Shown piece after piece: positions 18,488 through 27,602 of a stretch of 64,000 nt of DNA. Location of the stretch: assembly GCA_016871755.1 (NCBI GenBank), contig VHCJ01000012.1:1-64000 (forward strand), read 5' to 3'. Below the pieces are notes generated by a model. It did no database searches. It was not told the origin of the DNA and saw only the letters and a program-made list of their open reading frames with translations. The stretch is from Verrucomicrobiota bacterium (lineage in GTDB: Bacteria; Verrucomicrobiota; Verrucomicrobiia; Opitutales; Opitutaceae). Each line of letters starts with the position of its first letter. Within the stretch, counting starts at the first letter, position 1. The position numbers and the translations under genes were made by a program.

Positions 18488-19537
18488 TCAGTTCGCGCCG
18501 CCACGCCTCCGGGAGGCGGCAATGTTCCGCGCGCGGCGCGGACTCCGGGAACGGCTGGTCCGGGGCGCACCCGCTGCGGGCGGGCCGAACTCGGTCGTCT
18601 TGAGGAATGCGGCAACCTCGCGCTCCGAGGGCATGGAGGGTGCGGTGCCGGGCTTGGTCACCGAAAGGGCGGCCACGGCGTTGCCGTGCGCCGCCGCGGC
18701 GACCACATCGCCGCCGCTCCGCACCCAGCCTGCCGCAAAGCCACCCACGAAGGCGTCGCCCGCCCCGGTCGTGTCCACCACCTCCACCCGGTGCGCCGGA
18801 ATCAACTCCGCGCCTCCCACCCGCGAGACGAGGCACCCGCGCTGACCGAGGGTCACGATGACCGTCTCCACGCCAAGCCCGCGGCAGAGTCGCTGCACTT
18901 CGGCGGGGATGAGCGCCGCGAGCTCGGCCTCGGTGAAGTCCGTCCGTCCATCAACCTTCAGCCGGTTCACCAACGCCACGAATTCCGTCTCGTTGGGGAC
19001 GAGGATGTCGACGTGCCGCAGGATCCGGACGTCGAAGTCGCGCCGCATCGGGGCCGGGTTGAGCAGCGTCGTGACTCCCGCCTCCCTCGCAACGCAGAGG
19101 GCCGCCGCCGTCGTGGCGAGGTTCGACTCCAGCTGCACCACGAGGAGCTTCGCACCGGCGATGGCTCTGCGGTCGAGGTCCGCACGGGCCAGCGCCGCGT
19201 TGGCGCCGAGGGCGACGATGATCTCGTTCTGGCCGGACGCGGAAACGAGGATGCCGGCCGTGCCGGTGGCGCGGTCCGGTTTTACGATCCAGCGCGCCGC
19301 GATGCCGTTCTCCGCGTAAAAGCGCTTCGCCTCGCCCGCGAACGCATCGCGGCCCACCGCCCCGATGAACAGGGTCCGGGCCCCCGCGCGGCCCGCCGCC
19401 ACCGCCTGGTTCGAGCCCTTGCCGCCAGGCCCGGTGCGGAAGGTGCCGATCACCGTCTCGCCCGGCTGCGGGAACGCCGCGCAGTCCCACGTCAGATCCT
19501 GAACATAGCTGCCCACCACCACGACGTCGGGTTTCAT
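18488..19537 (-). CDS. rbsK: Ribokinase-family carbohydrate kinase
   Basis: 349 residues of the PfkB fold: VVVGSYVQDLTWDC start, FRTGPGGKGSNQAVAAGRAGA (substrate lid region), LNPAPMRRDFD, ILVPNETEF and the catalytic VVDTTGAGDAFVGGFAAG. The last 25 residues are Arg/Ser-rich and beyond the usual fold. ATP-dependent 5-phosphorylation of ribose or 2-deoxyribose is expected. Its position beside deoC and deoA makes deoxyribose a credible substrate, but ribose specificity cannot be excluded. It converges on the half-ALDH gene, with stops 12 bp apart. Confidence 0.88.
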   Translation of the reverse strand: MKPDVVVVGSYVQDLTWDCAAFPQPGETVIGTFRTGPGGKGSNQAVAAGRAGARTLFIGAVGRDAFAGEAKRFYAENGIAARWIVKPDRATGTAGILVSASGQNEIIVALGANAALARADLDRRAIAGAKLLVVQLESNLATTAAALCVAREAGVTTLLNPAPMRRDFDVRILRHVDILVPNETEFVALVNRLKVDGRTDFTEAELAALIPAEVQRLCRGLGVETVIVTLGQRGCLVSRVGGAELIPAHRVEVVDTTGAGDAFVGGFAAGWVRSGGDVVAAAAHGNAVAALSVTKPGTAPSMPSEREVAAFLKTTEFGPPAAGAPRTSRSRSPRRARNIAASRRRGGAN

Positions 19538-19665
19538 GCGCCGTACCCTGATGGAATTTTGGGAAGGGGTGAAGCGCGAAGCCGTGCCCGCTGCGCGACG
19601 TCCCCGGAACCGCAGTCCGTGCCCGGCTGGACTCATCGCCCGAAGTGTGTATTCGGAGTCCCACG

Positions 19666-20415
19666 ATGATCTCCGTCCACTCGCTGACCAAGGTCTTCCA
19701 AGACCGAAAGCGCGGGCCGATCCGAGCCGTCGACGCGGTCTCCTTCACCTGTCAGCCCGGCCGGATCTACGGACTCCTCGGGGCCAACGGTGCCGGCAAG
19801 ACCACCGTCATGCGACTCCTCGCCACGCTGCTGCGCCCCACCGCCGGCTCCGCCACCGTCGCCGGGTACTCGGTGACCGATTCGCCTGACGCCGTGCGCG
19901 CACACGTCGGCTTCCTCGCCGCCTCGACCGCCCTCTACGCCCGCCTGACCGCGCGGGAGACGCTGGCGTACTTCGGCACCCTGCAGGGAATGGACGCGGG
20001 CGCGATCGCCGCCCGCACCGACACTCTGGCGCGGGAACTCGGGATGACGGATTTCCTCGACCGGCGCGTCGGGACGTTCTCGACCGGCATGAAGCAAAAG
20101 ATCTCGATCGCGCGCACCCTCATTCACGATCCGTCGGTCATCATCCTCGATGAACCCACGCTTGGCCTCGACGTCATGGCTGCGCGCGCGATCCTGCGCT
20201 TCGTCCGCGACTGCCGCGACCGCGGCAAGACCGTCATCTACTCCACCCATGTCATGCCGGAGGTCGAACGCCTCTGTGACCGGGTCGGCATCATCCACGG
20301 CGGCCGCCTGCTCGCGGAGGGCACCCTGGCCGAGCTGCGGGACCGCACCGGCAAGGCGGATCTTGAGGATGCGTTCGTCTCCGTGATCGGCGCCGAGGAG
20401 GAGGAAGCCGCATGA
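19666..20415 (+). CDS. natA: ABC transporter ATP-binding protein, NatA type
   Basis: 249 residues. Walker A is GANGAGKTT near residue 40, the signature motif is FSTGMKQKISIARTL near 140, Walker B is VIILDEPTLGLD, and the switch His is in YSTHVMPEVERLCD. Together with the overlapping permease gene it matches NatAB-type exporters (sodium extrusion in Bacillus) and related ABC-2 systems; the cargo is not readable. Its stop overlaps the permease start in ATGA. Confidence 0.88.
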   Translation: MISVHSLTKVFQDRKRGPIRAVDAVSFTCQPGRIYGLLGANGAGKTTVMRLLATLLRPTAGSATVAGYSVTDSPDAVRAHVGFLAASTALYARLTARETLAYFGTLQGMDAGAIAARTDTLARELGMTDFLDRRVGTFSTGMKQKISIARTLIHDPSVIILDEPTLGLDVMAARAILRFVRDCRDRGKTVIYSTHVMPEVERLCDRVGIIHGGRLLAEGTLAELRDRTGKADLEDAFVSVIGAEEEEAA

Positions 20416-21653
20416 GCCCGTTCCTCCGCCATACGCTAACCGTCTACACGAAGGAACTGCGGGAGACGCTGCGCGACCGCCGCACCCTCGTGTCGATGTT
20501 CGTCATTCCGACCGTCGCGATCCCGCTCCTCATGCTGGGCTTCACGGTGGTGACGGTGAAGCTGGTGACGCAGGCGAAGTCCGAGACTTCGTCGGTCATG
20601 ATCCTCGGCGCCGCCCAGTCTCCGGCGGTGAAGGCCGCCCTTGCCGCGAACCCCAAGCTGCGGATCGTGCCGACGGATCCCGGCTACCGGACCGCGATTT
20701 CCGGCAAGAGCCTGCGCGCAGCGGTCGAGCTGGCGGACGACTTCGACCAAGCGCTGACGGAGAGCCGTCGGTCCGATGTGCGCATCTACCACTACGACGG
20801 CGACCTGAAGAGCGGCATCGCGGCAAGTGAGCTCGATCGCTTCTTCCGCGACTACCGCGAGAAGGCGGTGCAGGCCACGCTGTCCGCCCGCGGCCTGCCC
20901 GCAGCGCTGGCCCGGCCCTACGACATCGCCCGCCAGAACGTCGCCCCCCCCGAGAAGGTCGGCGGCGCGATGTTCGGGGGCATCATCCCCTACATCATCG
21001 TGCTGCTCTGCTTCACGGGCGCGATGTACCCGGCCATGGACCTGACCGCCGGCGAAAAGGAACGCGGCACCCTCGAGACCCTGCTCGCGAGTCCGGTCCC
21101 GCGGTCCGCCATCGTCTACGGCAAGTTCTTCGTCGTGCTGACCTCCGCGCTCAGCACCGTCATCCTCGCCGGCCTCTCGACGCTGGTTTCACTGCCGCTT
21201 TCCGGCTGGCTGATCGGCGGGATGGTCAAGGGCGCCGCTGCCACGGCTGGCGCCGGGGCCGCCGCCACCGGCGTGATGCCGCAGATCAATCCGCTCGGCT
21301 TCCTCGTGTCGCTCGGCATGGTCGTGCCGGTCGCGATCCTCTTCGCCGCCGTCCTGCTCGCGGTCTCGGTCTTCGCCCGCACCTACAAGGAGGCCCAGAG
21401 CTACGCCGGGCCGATGATCATGGTCGTCATCATGCCCACCGTCGCCGCCATGCTCCCGGGCGTCGAACTCAACCTCGGGCTGTCCCTCATCCCGATCCTC
21501 AACGTCTCGCTGGTGTCGAAGGAACTCGTCTCCGGCACGTTCAACCCCGTCCATCTCGCCGTGATCTTCGGCTCGTCCTGCGTCTACGCCGCGGCGGCCC
21601 TCGCGTTCGCGACCCAGCTGTTCAAGCGGGAGAGCGTGCTCTTCCGGACTTGA
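20412..21653 (+). CDS. natB: ABC-2 type permease, NatB type
   Basis: 413 residues. One N-terminal membrane segment (about 28-50) is followed by a periplasmic domain of about 150 residues and a block of five to six membrane segments from about 190. The conserved signature GEKERGTLETLLASPV lies after the second segment. Such topology is typical of NatB/ABC-2 exporters. It is translationally coupled to natA through ATGA. The deoA start is 34 bp downstream, so the exporter sits inside the nucleoside run, perhaps by chance. Confidence 0.88.
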   Translation: MSPFLRHTLTVYTKELRETLRDRRTLVSMFVIPTVAIPLLMLGFTVVTVKLVTQAKSETSSVMILGAAQSPAVKAALAANPKLRIVPTDPGYRTAISGKSLRAAVELADDFDQALTESRRSDVRIYHYDGDLKSGIAASELDRFFRDYREKAVQATLSARGLPAALARPYDIARQNVAPPEKVGGAMFGGIIPYIIVLLCFTGAMYPAMDLTAGEKERGTLETLLASPVPRSAIVYGKFFVVLTSALSTVILAGLSTLVSLPLSGWLIGGMVKGAAATAGAGAAATGVMPQINPLGFLVSLGMVVPVAILFAAVLLAVSVFARTYKEAQSYAGPMIMVVIMPTVAAMLPGVELNLGLSLIPILNVSLVSKELVSGTFNPVHLAVIFGSSCVYAAAALAFATQLFKRESVLFRT

Positions 21654-21687
21654 GACCGCGGGCCGCCGGGGTCTGCATGGGGTCCGG

Positions 21688-23010
21688 ATGAGCGCCCCGT
21701 CCCTGTTTCCCCAGCACATCATCGCCCGCAAGCGCGACGGCCACCGGCTGACGCGCGCGGAGGTGGACGCGTTCGTGCGCGGCGCCGTCGACCAGTCGTG
21801 GGCCGACTACCAGCTCTCCGCGCTGCTCATGGCCATCTTTCTCCGCGGCATGACCCCGGAGGAAACCGCCGACCTCACCGACGCGATGATGCGCTCGGGC
21901 ACCGTCGCCGATCTCCGCGACATCCCGGGCATCAAGGTCGACAAGCACTCAACCGGCGGCGTCGGCGACAAGGTCTCCCTGCTCCTCGCCCCTCTCGTCG
22001 CCGCCTGCGGCGTGCCGGTCCCGATGATCAGCGGCCGCGGCCTTGGGCATTCCGGCGGGACGCTCGACAAGCTGGAGTCGATCCCGGGTTTCCGCACCGA
22101 CCTGTCCCTCGCGCGCTACCACGACCTCGTGCGCGACCTCGGCTGCGCCCTCATCGGCCAGACGCGCGACCTCGCGCCGGCTGATCGCGTGCTCTATTCG
22201 CTGCGCGACGTGACTGCGACGGTGGAGTGCATTCCGCTGATCTGCTCGTCGATCCTTTCCAAGAAGCTCGCCGAAGGCATCGATGCCCTGGTGCTCGATG
22301 TGAAGTTCGGGCGCGGGGCGTTCATGAAGACCCGTGACGACGCGCGCCGGCTCGCCGAGGCGCTCGTCCGCGTCGGCCGCGCCGGCGGCAAGCAGGTCCG
22401 CGCGTTGCTCACGGCGATGGACGTGCCGCTCGGTCGCGCGGTGGGCAACGCCGTGGAGGTCGCGGAGGCCGTCGCCGGCCTGCGCGGCCAGGGCCCCGCC
22501 GATCTCATGGAGGTGACGTTTCGCCTCGGCGAGCACATGCTCGTGCTTGGCGGCGTCGCTTCCGATCTCACCGCCGCGCGCCGGAAACTGGAGGCCGCAA
22601 TCGCTGACGGTTCCGCGCTCGCCCGGTTCCGCGCCATCGTGGCCGCGCAGGGCGGCGATCCGCGGACGATCGATGATCCGGGTCGGCTTCCGCAGGCCCG
22701 GCTGCAGCAGAGTGTTCCTGCGCCGCGGTCCGGCGTGGTCGTCGATGTCGATGCGATGGAGGTCGCCCTCGCCGCCCTGCGCCTCGGCGCCGGCCGCGCC
22801 CGCGCCAGCGATTCCGTCGATCGCGCCGTGGGGATCTCCGGGCTGGTCCAACCGGGTGAGCGCGTGCAATCCGGCGATGCCCTGTGTCTCGTGCACGCGA
22901 ACGACGAAGCCGCGCTGCGCGACGCCCAGGAGCGACTCCTCGCCGCGATCACGCTCGGCGAGGCGGCCCCCGCGCCGCAGCCACTCGTCGCCGACGTCCT
23001 CGTCGCGTAG
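21688..23010 (+). CDS. deoA: Thymidine (pyrimidine-nucleoside) phosphorylase
   Basis: 440 residues, full length. Phosphorolyses thymidine and deoxyuridine to the base and 2-deoxyribose-1-phosphate. Motifs: the pyrimidine phosphorylase signature SGRGLGHSGGTLDKLESIPGF near residue 115, the phosphate loop KVDKHSTGGVGDKVSLLLAP near 85, ALVLDVKFGRGAFMK near 205 and a C-terminal barrel-sandwich lobe. Its product would feed deoC after mutase action; no phosphopentomutase gene is in the window. ATG 21688 opens a normal N-terminal helical lobe (ARKRDGHRLTRAEVDAFVRG). Confidence 0.93.
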   Translation: MSAPSLFPQHIIARKRDGHRLTRAEVDAFVRGAVDQSWADYQLSALLMAIFLRGMTPEETADLTDAMMRSGTVADLRDIPGIKVDKHSTGGVGDKVSLLLAPLVAACGVPVPMISGRGLGHSGGTLDKLESIPGFRTDLSLARYHDLVRDLGCALIGQTRDLAPADRVLYSLRDVTATVECIPLICSSILSKKLAEGIDALVLDVKFGRGAFMKTRDDARRLAEALVRVGRAGGKQVRALLTAMDVPLGRAVGNAVEVAEAVAGLRGQGPADLMEVTFRLGEHMLVLGGVASDLTAARRKLEAAIADGSALARFRAIVAAQGGDPRTIDDPGRLPQARLQQSVPAPRSGVVVDVDAMEVALAALRLGAGRARASDSVDRAVGISGLVQPGERVQSGDALCLVHANDEAALRDAQERLLAAITLGEAAPAPQPLVADVLVA

Positions 23011-23262
23011 CGCCGCTCATCCGCGGCAGTGGGGCGGGCCCTGACGGACGGTCTCAGCCGCCGGCAAGCGTCCTCCGCATGCGTCACCTCCTCCTCGCCA
23101 GCGTGGGTGGCGGTCGCTTCGGATCCGATCCGGGACGTTTGGAATCGCCCTCAGGAACTTGACGGGCGCAAAAAGCCGAGTCCTCGCGCTCCCTGGCCCC
23201 GGCCCCGGCATTCGGAAACGCGTGTTGGCTTACCTGCGCTCCCTCACCCTCGCGTGCGCTGA

Positions 23263-24324
23263 CTAGGCAATCAGTCCGGTCCCCGCTTCCAGCGCGGAGA
23301 ATACACGCGGCTCGAGGCCATGATCGGACAACGCGCGCGCAAGGGCGTGCACCGGCTCGTCGCGACCTTCGTCCGTAAGTTGGAAGGTGCCCCAGTGCAT
23401 GCCGATGCTGCGGCGCGCGCCGAGCACGCGATGCACCGTCACGGCCTCGGCCGGATTGCAGTGCTGGCCCGCCATGAACCAGCGCGGTTCGTACGCACCG
23501 ATCGGGATCGCCGCGAGGTCCGGCTCGCCGGCCCGCGAACGGATTTCCGAAAAGAGCGCGTCATTCGCCGCCGTGTCACCCGCGAAGAAGAACGACCGGG
23601 CGCCCGATCGCACCATGAACCCACCCCAGAGGCGGCCGTTGCGCACGCCCGTCGCCCGGTTGCTCCAGTGCTGCGCGGGCGTTACCGTGACCTCCACGGC
23701 GCCGGGCAGCGTGGTCGACTGCCACCAATCAAGCTCCACGATCGCTTCGCGCGGGAAACCCGCCTCACGCAGCAAGTCGCCATTCGCGAGCGGCGTGATC
23801 ACACGGGACACCCCTCCGGCCGCGAGGCGCGCCAGCGTCGGCAGGTCGCAATGGTCGTAATGGTCATGGCTGAGCAGGATCGCATCAATCCGCGGCAGCC
23901 GTGCAAAGCTCACGCCCGGCGCCTGCACCCGCTTCGGGCCGTACCAGCTGACCGGACTCACGCGGTCGCTCCAGACCGGATCGGTCAGGAGCACGGTTCC
24001 GCCAAGATCTACCACGAACGACGCATGCCCCACCGCCGTCACCGCCAGTGGCCCGCGCAGCGGATCCGCCGGCGTCACCGGCACGGTCTCCGGCCAGGGC
24101 GTCGGCTTCGCTTGCAGCTTCCAGCGCAGCACGTCACCCCACGAGCGGTTGACGTGCTGGCGGGGGTTGCGGAAGACCCGCCCGTCAAAGTGGTCGGAAG
24201 GGGGAAAGGGCGGATTCATCGTCACGGTCGGATCGGTCGTCGCGCAGCCGGCGAGCCGGGGTGCGGTCGAAACCAACGCACCGACGGCCAAGGCGCGAAG
24301 AAAATCCCTCCGTCCTGTCTTCAC
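23263..24324 (-). CDS. Metallo-beta-lactamase-fold hydrolase, NAPE-PLD/UlaG-like, exported lipoprotein
   Basis: 353 residues from GTG 24324. The signal is both Tat-like (RRDFLRALAVG) and lipoprotein-like (LAGC, residues about 24-27). The metal site is clear: LSHDHYDHCD near residue 150, AQHWSNR, FFAGDTA near 230 and a late GMHWGTFQLTDE. The WYGPKRVQAPGVSF and HPLP-type spacing fit the N-acyl-phosphatidylethanolamine phospholipase D-like group, so a membrane lipid is a possible substrate. It is followed 12 bp upstream by the DUF6268-like outer-membrane gene on the same strand. Confidence 0.85.
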   Translation of the reverse strand: MKTGRRDFLRALAVGALVSTAPRLAGCATTDPTVTMNPPFPPSDHFDGRVFRNPRQHVNRSWGDVLRWKLQAKPTPWPETVPVTPADPLRGPLAVTAVGHASFVVDLGGTVLLTDPVWSDRVSPVSWYGPKRVQAPGVSFARLPRIDAILLSHDHYDHCDLPTLARLAAGGVSRVITPLANGDLLREAGFPREAIVELDWWQSTTLPGAVEVTVTPAQHWSNRATGVRNGRLWGGFMVRSGARSFFFAGDTAANDALFSEIRSRAGEPDLAAIPIGAYEPRWFMAGQHCNPAEAVTVHRVLGARRSIGMHWGTFQLTDEGRDEPVHALARALSDHGLEPRVFSALEAGTGLIA

Positions 24325-24336
24325 GGCCGCACGTCG

Positions 24337-25257
24337 TCAGAAGCGCGTCGTGAGGCCGACGTGCCAGAAGGAGGCGCCGTCGGTCTTCACCTCCAGCGAG
24401 CGTTCGTAGTAGTCGAAGCGCCGGTCGACGACCCAGCCGCCTTCGAGTTCGAGGGAGAGGGCCTTGCCGAGGGCCCAGCGCAGACCGCCGCCGGCCCGGA
24501 TTTCGCGGTAGTCGACGTAGGTGTCGCGCAGCGAAATCGTCCCGCTGGAACGAAGCTGCGGGTCGTCGATCGCGAAGCCACCGCCCTGGAAGGAGCCTCC
24601 GCCGAAGACCTCGATGCCCTCGCGGATCTTGTACACCGCTTCGGTGCGCGGCGCGCCCAGCGACACGGTCCACTCGGGCGTCGGCTGCCAGCGGAAGCCG
24701 GCGATCGGCAGGACCGAATTATCCGAAAAGGCGTCGAAGCGCAGGCCCACCGCGACCGAGAAGGTCGGGCTGATCTTGCGCGTGCCGAGGAGCAGTCCCG
24801 GCGCGTTGAACCCGTCCGTGCCCGGCGACGACCCGGCCGCGTAGAAGCCCGGCGAGACGGTCAGCGACAGCATCCAGTCGGCGTCGAGCGCCATCGCAAC
24901 GGCGAGGTTCAGCGCCGCACCCTGCAGTTTCTTCGGAACAGGCAGCGCGGAGGACGCGTCGACCTCGTAGCGCTCCCACGTGCCGCCCGCCGAGGCGAAG
25001 ACGCCGGGACGGAGCATGCGGGCGGTCTTGCCGGAGACGCTCCACGCATCGACAGCGAGTTTGCCGGCGGCGGGGCGGCCGGGGAGGTCGGCGTCGGACT
25101 TGGCCGAGTGGGAGAAGGCGAACTCCAGCGAGGAGGCCGGTCCGCGTCCGCCGGGCTGCGCCGAGGCCGGGGCGGCGCAGACGGCAACCAGACACGCCAC
25201 GACGGAGCTGCGGCGGATGAGGGAGCGGAGGGAGGAACGGAAAACGGGAGAGACCAT
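24337..25257 (-). CDS. Outer-membrane beta-barrel protein, DUF6268-like
   Basis: 306 residues from ATG 25257, with a signal peptide ending CAAPASAQ. The rest alternates polar and hydrophobic residues in barrel-strand style, with many Gly-aromatic turns (GTWERYEVD, LRFDAFSDN, IRAGGGLRWALG), and ends LTTRF; a terminal Phe is the usual insertion signal for outer-membrane barrels. DUF6268-type proteins are widespread in Verrucomicrobia and uncharacterised. It lies just upstream of, and probably co-transcribed with, the exported NAPE-PLD-like enzyme. Confidence 0.75.
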   Translation of the reverse strand: MVSPVFRSSLRSLIRRSSVVACLVAVCAAPASAQPGGRGPASSLEFAFSHSAKSDADLPGRPAAGKLAVDAWSVSGKTARMLRPGVFASAGGTWERYEVDASSALPVPKKLQGAALNLAVAMALDADWMLSLTVSPGFYAAGSSPGTDGFNAPGLLLGTRKISPTFSVAVGLRFDAFSDNSVLPIAGFRWQPTPEWTVSLGAPRTEAVYKIREGIEVFGGGSFQGGGFAIDDPQLRSSGTISLRDTYVDYREIRAGGGLRWALGKALSLELEGGWVVDRRFDYYERSLEVKTDGASFWHVGLTTRF

Positions 25258-25586
25258 GGTGGCCCAGACGGTATGCAAGAGGGCGGCGGACGCTAGGGGG
25301 AGGCGCAGGAAATTCGGGCGGGCAGGTTATGCATCGCCGCGCGTTCCGGAGCCAGCCGGGAAGGACGAGGCGTCGTTTCGCCCGCTTGAGCGGTGAAACG
25401 GGCGGCCAGACGGCGGACACGCCGACGCCGCGTGGAAGCCACGACGCCCCGGAATCCGGCGGACCGGACTCCGCGGCACGCCCATCCCATGGATTGCCTT
25501 TGGCGACGGGTGCCACAGGTTTTCCGGATGGCCGTCACCCTGAACTCTTCGTCCCCGCCGGTGCCGTTCGCGGCCGGGGGAGCGTC

Positions 25587-26177
25587 ATGAGGATCAGCAG
25601 CGGCACCGCCCGGGGCATCCCGCTGTCGGTTCCGGCCGGCGACGCGGTGAGGCCGGCGACGGACGGGTTGCGTCAGGCGCTCTTTTCCAGCCTCGCGCCG
25701 CGCCTCGCGGGAGCCCGCTTCGTGGACCTCTTCGCTGGCAGCGGGGCCTACGGCCTCGAAGCGCTGAGCCGGGGGGCGGAGTCCGGCGTCTTCGTCGAGC
25801 GTCATGCCCGCACCGCTGGGTTGATCCGGCAGAACCTCGCCGCCGTGGCCCGCAGCCTCCGCCGCGAACCCCGCGAGCTCGGCGAGATCGTGACCGCCGA
25901 CGCGGTGACGTGGACCCCGCGTCCGGGGACGGCGCCCGCCGACCTCGTCTTCATTGATCCGCCTTACGAGGTGATCCCCGAACTCGCGCCGCGCCTCTTC
26001 GCGTCGGTCGCCGGCTGGCTGCCACCCGGTGGGGATCCGCTCCTCGTGTTTGAGACGCCGGGAGAACTCGCGCTCACGGATCCCCGCTGGGTCGCGGTGA
26101 AACGCATCGGCGGCACCGGGGCGCGCCAGCCCGGCGTGACGATCTTCCGGCGTGCGCCTGGCTTAAGCGAAGCCTGA
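25587..26177 (+). CDS. rsmD: 16S rRNA guanine-966 N2-methyltransferase
   Basis: 196 residues. Starts MRISSGTARG, has VRPATDGLRQALFSSL, SAM motif FVDLFAGSGAYGLEALSRGA near residue 45 and the catalytic FIDPPYE near 130, all diagnostic of RsmD. Methylates G966 in 16S rRNA (E. coli numbering). ATG 25587 gives the canonical N-terminus. The 3' end overlaps the convergent rsmE by 15 bp, so two rRNA methyltransferases meet tail to tail. Confidence 0.92.
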   Translation: MRISSGTARGIPLSVPAGDAVRPATDGLRQALFSSLAPRLAGARFVDLFAGSGAYGLEALSRGAESGVFVERHARTAGLIRQNLAAVARSLRREPRELGEIVTADAVTWTPRPGTAPADLVFIDPPYEVIPELAPRLFASVAGWLPPGGDPLLVFETPGELALTDPRWVAVKRIGGTGARQPGVTIFRRAPGLSEA

Positions 26178-27065
26178 ATCGGCGCGCAGGATCGCGAGCG
26201 CCGCGACCACTGTGGTCTCGCTGCGCAGCACGCGCGGCCCGAGATGCGCCAAGGCAAAGCCCGCCGCCCGCAAAGCGTCGCGATCGCGCGGCCCCCACCC
26301 CCGCTCGGGTCCGATCGCAAGCACGCACGCCTCGCCCGATGCCAAGCGCCACGCCCCGAGCGGCGCGGTGGCTTCGTAATTGTCGAGGGCCAGGCGGCGG
26401 ATTCCGCCCTCCACCGACGGCGCCGCCGCTGCGACCGCTGAGCTCGAGCCGCCCGGAAGCTTCGCGGCGCCCGCAAGTCCCGCGCGGTCCGTCGGCGGCG
26501 CGGAACCCTTTGACCAGACGGATCGGTGCGACTCGGCGGGTTCGCTCACTCCACTGGGGCCCGCGGATTCATCGCTCCCACACGCCCCGGCCCACCCTGC
26601 CGCGAGATGAGCGGACAACTCCGTGTCCCACGTCACGCGCGGCAACTGTGTGGTGAACGCCTGTGCAGCGCCGGCGCAGAGATGGTCGCGCCATTCCCCG
26701 GAGGACCACAAACTGCTCTGGGCGTACTGCGGCTCGGAACGCTCGGTCCGCACGAAGTGCAACGCCGCCACGCCCAGCGTCGTCGCCTCCTGGAGAATCT
26801 TGCGGGCGGTCTGGGGTCGGGCGAGACCCACGAGCAACGTGAGCGGCGGCAGCGGTGGCGGAGGCGGACCCCACGTGAACTCCAGGTGCAGACCGGCGGA
26901 GTCGACCGCCCGTACGGCGGCCTTGCCCCGCGGCCCATCGACCAACCCGACATCGAACGTCTCGCCCGGCACCCGCCGCAGCACGGTCAAGACATGGACC
27001 GCGCGCGGGTCGTCGGCCGGCAGCGGCCGACTGAGTTCATGGCGTTCGAGAAGGACGAGATTCAC
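26163..27065 (-). CDS. rsmE: 16S rRNA uridine-1498 N3-methyltransferase
   Basis: 300 residues from GTG 27065. A PUA-like N-domain (HVLTVLRRVPGETFDVG) precedes a SPOUT domain with LLVGLARPQTARKILQEATTLGVAALHF, LAIGPERGWGPRDRDALRAAGF and LGPRVLRSETT, which are RsmE signatures. The family is usually about 240 residues; the extra length is a Gly/Ser/Pro-rich insert at about residues 158-215 that does not look structured. It methylates U1498 of 16S rRNA. Confidence 0.9.
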   Translation of the reverse strand: MNLVLLERHELSRPLPADDPRAVHVLTVLRRVPGETFDVGLVDGPRGKAAVRAVDSAGLHLEFTWGPPPPPLPPLTLLVGLARPQTARKILQEATTLGVAALHFVRTERSEPQYAQSSLWSSGEWRDHLCAGAAQAFTTQLPRVTWDTELSAHLAAGWAGACGSDESAGPSGVSEPAESHRSVWSKGSAPPTDRAGLAGAAKLPGGSSSAVAAAAPSVEGGIRRLALDNYEATAPLGAWRLASGEACVLAIGPERGWGPRDRDALRAAGFALAHLGPRVLRSETTVVAALAILRADSGFA

Positions 27066-27602
27066 GGAGACGCGCGGGAGCGTTGACGATCCCCGCCCCG
27101 CTGTCGCGCCGGATCTGCGGAAGGCGGGATCGCTCGCCGCACCGCGTGGGCTGGTGAGACCTCCATGCCACGGGGCCACCACCTCGCGGACTAATTAGCG
27201 AAGCCGCGACAAAGGGTGCCTTGTCCGTTGCGGGCAAGGGGGTCTTGAGCCTTTTGACCGATGCCGCTGCGGAGGGACGTGCTCCCTGAATCCGGACCGC
27301 CGCTCTGTCAGACCTCCGGCGTGGGCGACCCCCGGCCCGAGTGCACCCATGCCAAGGACTAGATCGAACCGGCCTCGATCAACCGCGTTTTGGCACCGCT
27401 CGTGGCGGCGGCGATCGCCGCTGCAGTGCCGGCACACCGGCTTCCGACCACGGCGACGCCGCATTCCGCAGGATGAAGTTTCGGCGCCACGTTTGCTCCC
27501 TAAATGCCCCCTCCCGGCCGGATCCCCCGCAAAATCCAGCTTACTAGCACCAAACGCATCCGAGCTTGCGTTTAGTCGCGCGAAACGTCATCGGAATGGC
27601 GT
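27066..27602. other. Intergenic stretch with an inverted repeat before the DUF4143 gene
   Basis: About 540 bp with no recognisable gene. An inverted repeat AAACGCA (27552-27558) / TGCGTTT (27567-27573) lies 30 bp before the ATPase start and could be an operator. The sequence at 27530-27600 is less GC-rich than its surroundings. Confidence 0.45.

Noticed and set aside
23320-25296. 658-codon plus-strand frame over the MBL lipoprotein and barrel genes
   Set aside because: Both minus-strand genes have signal peptides and clear folds; this frame has none.
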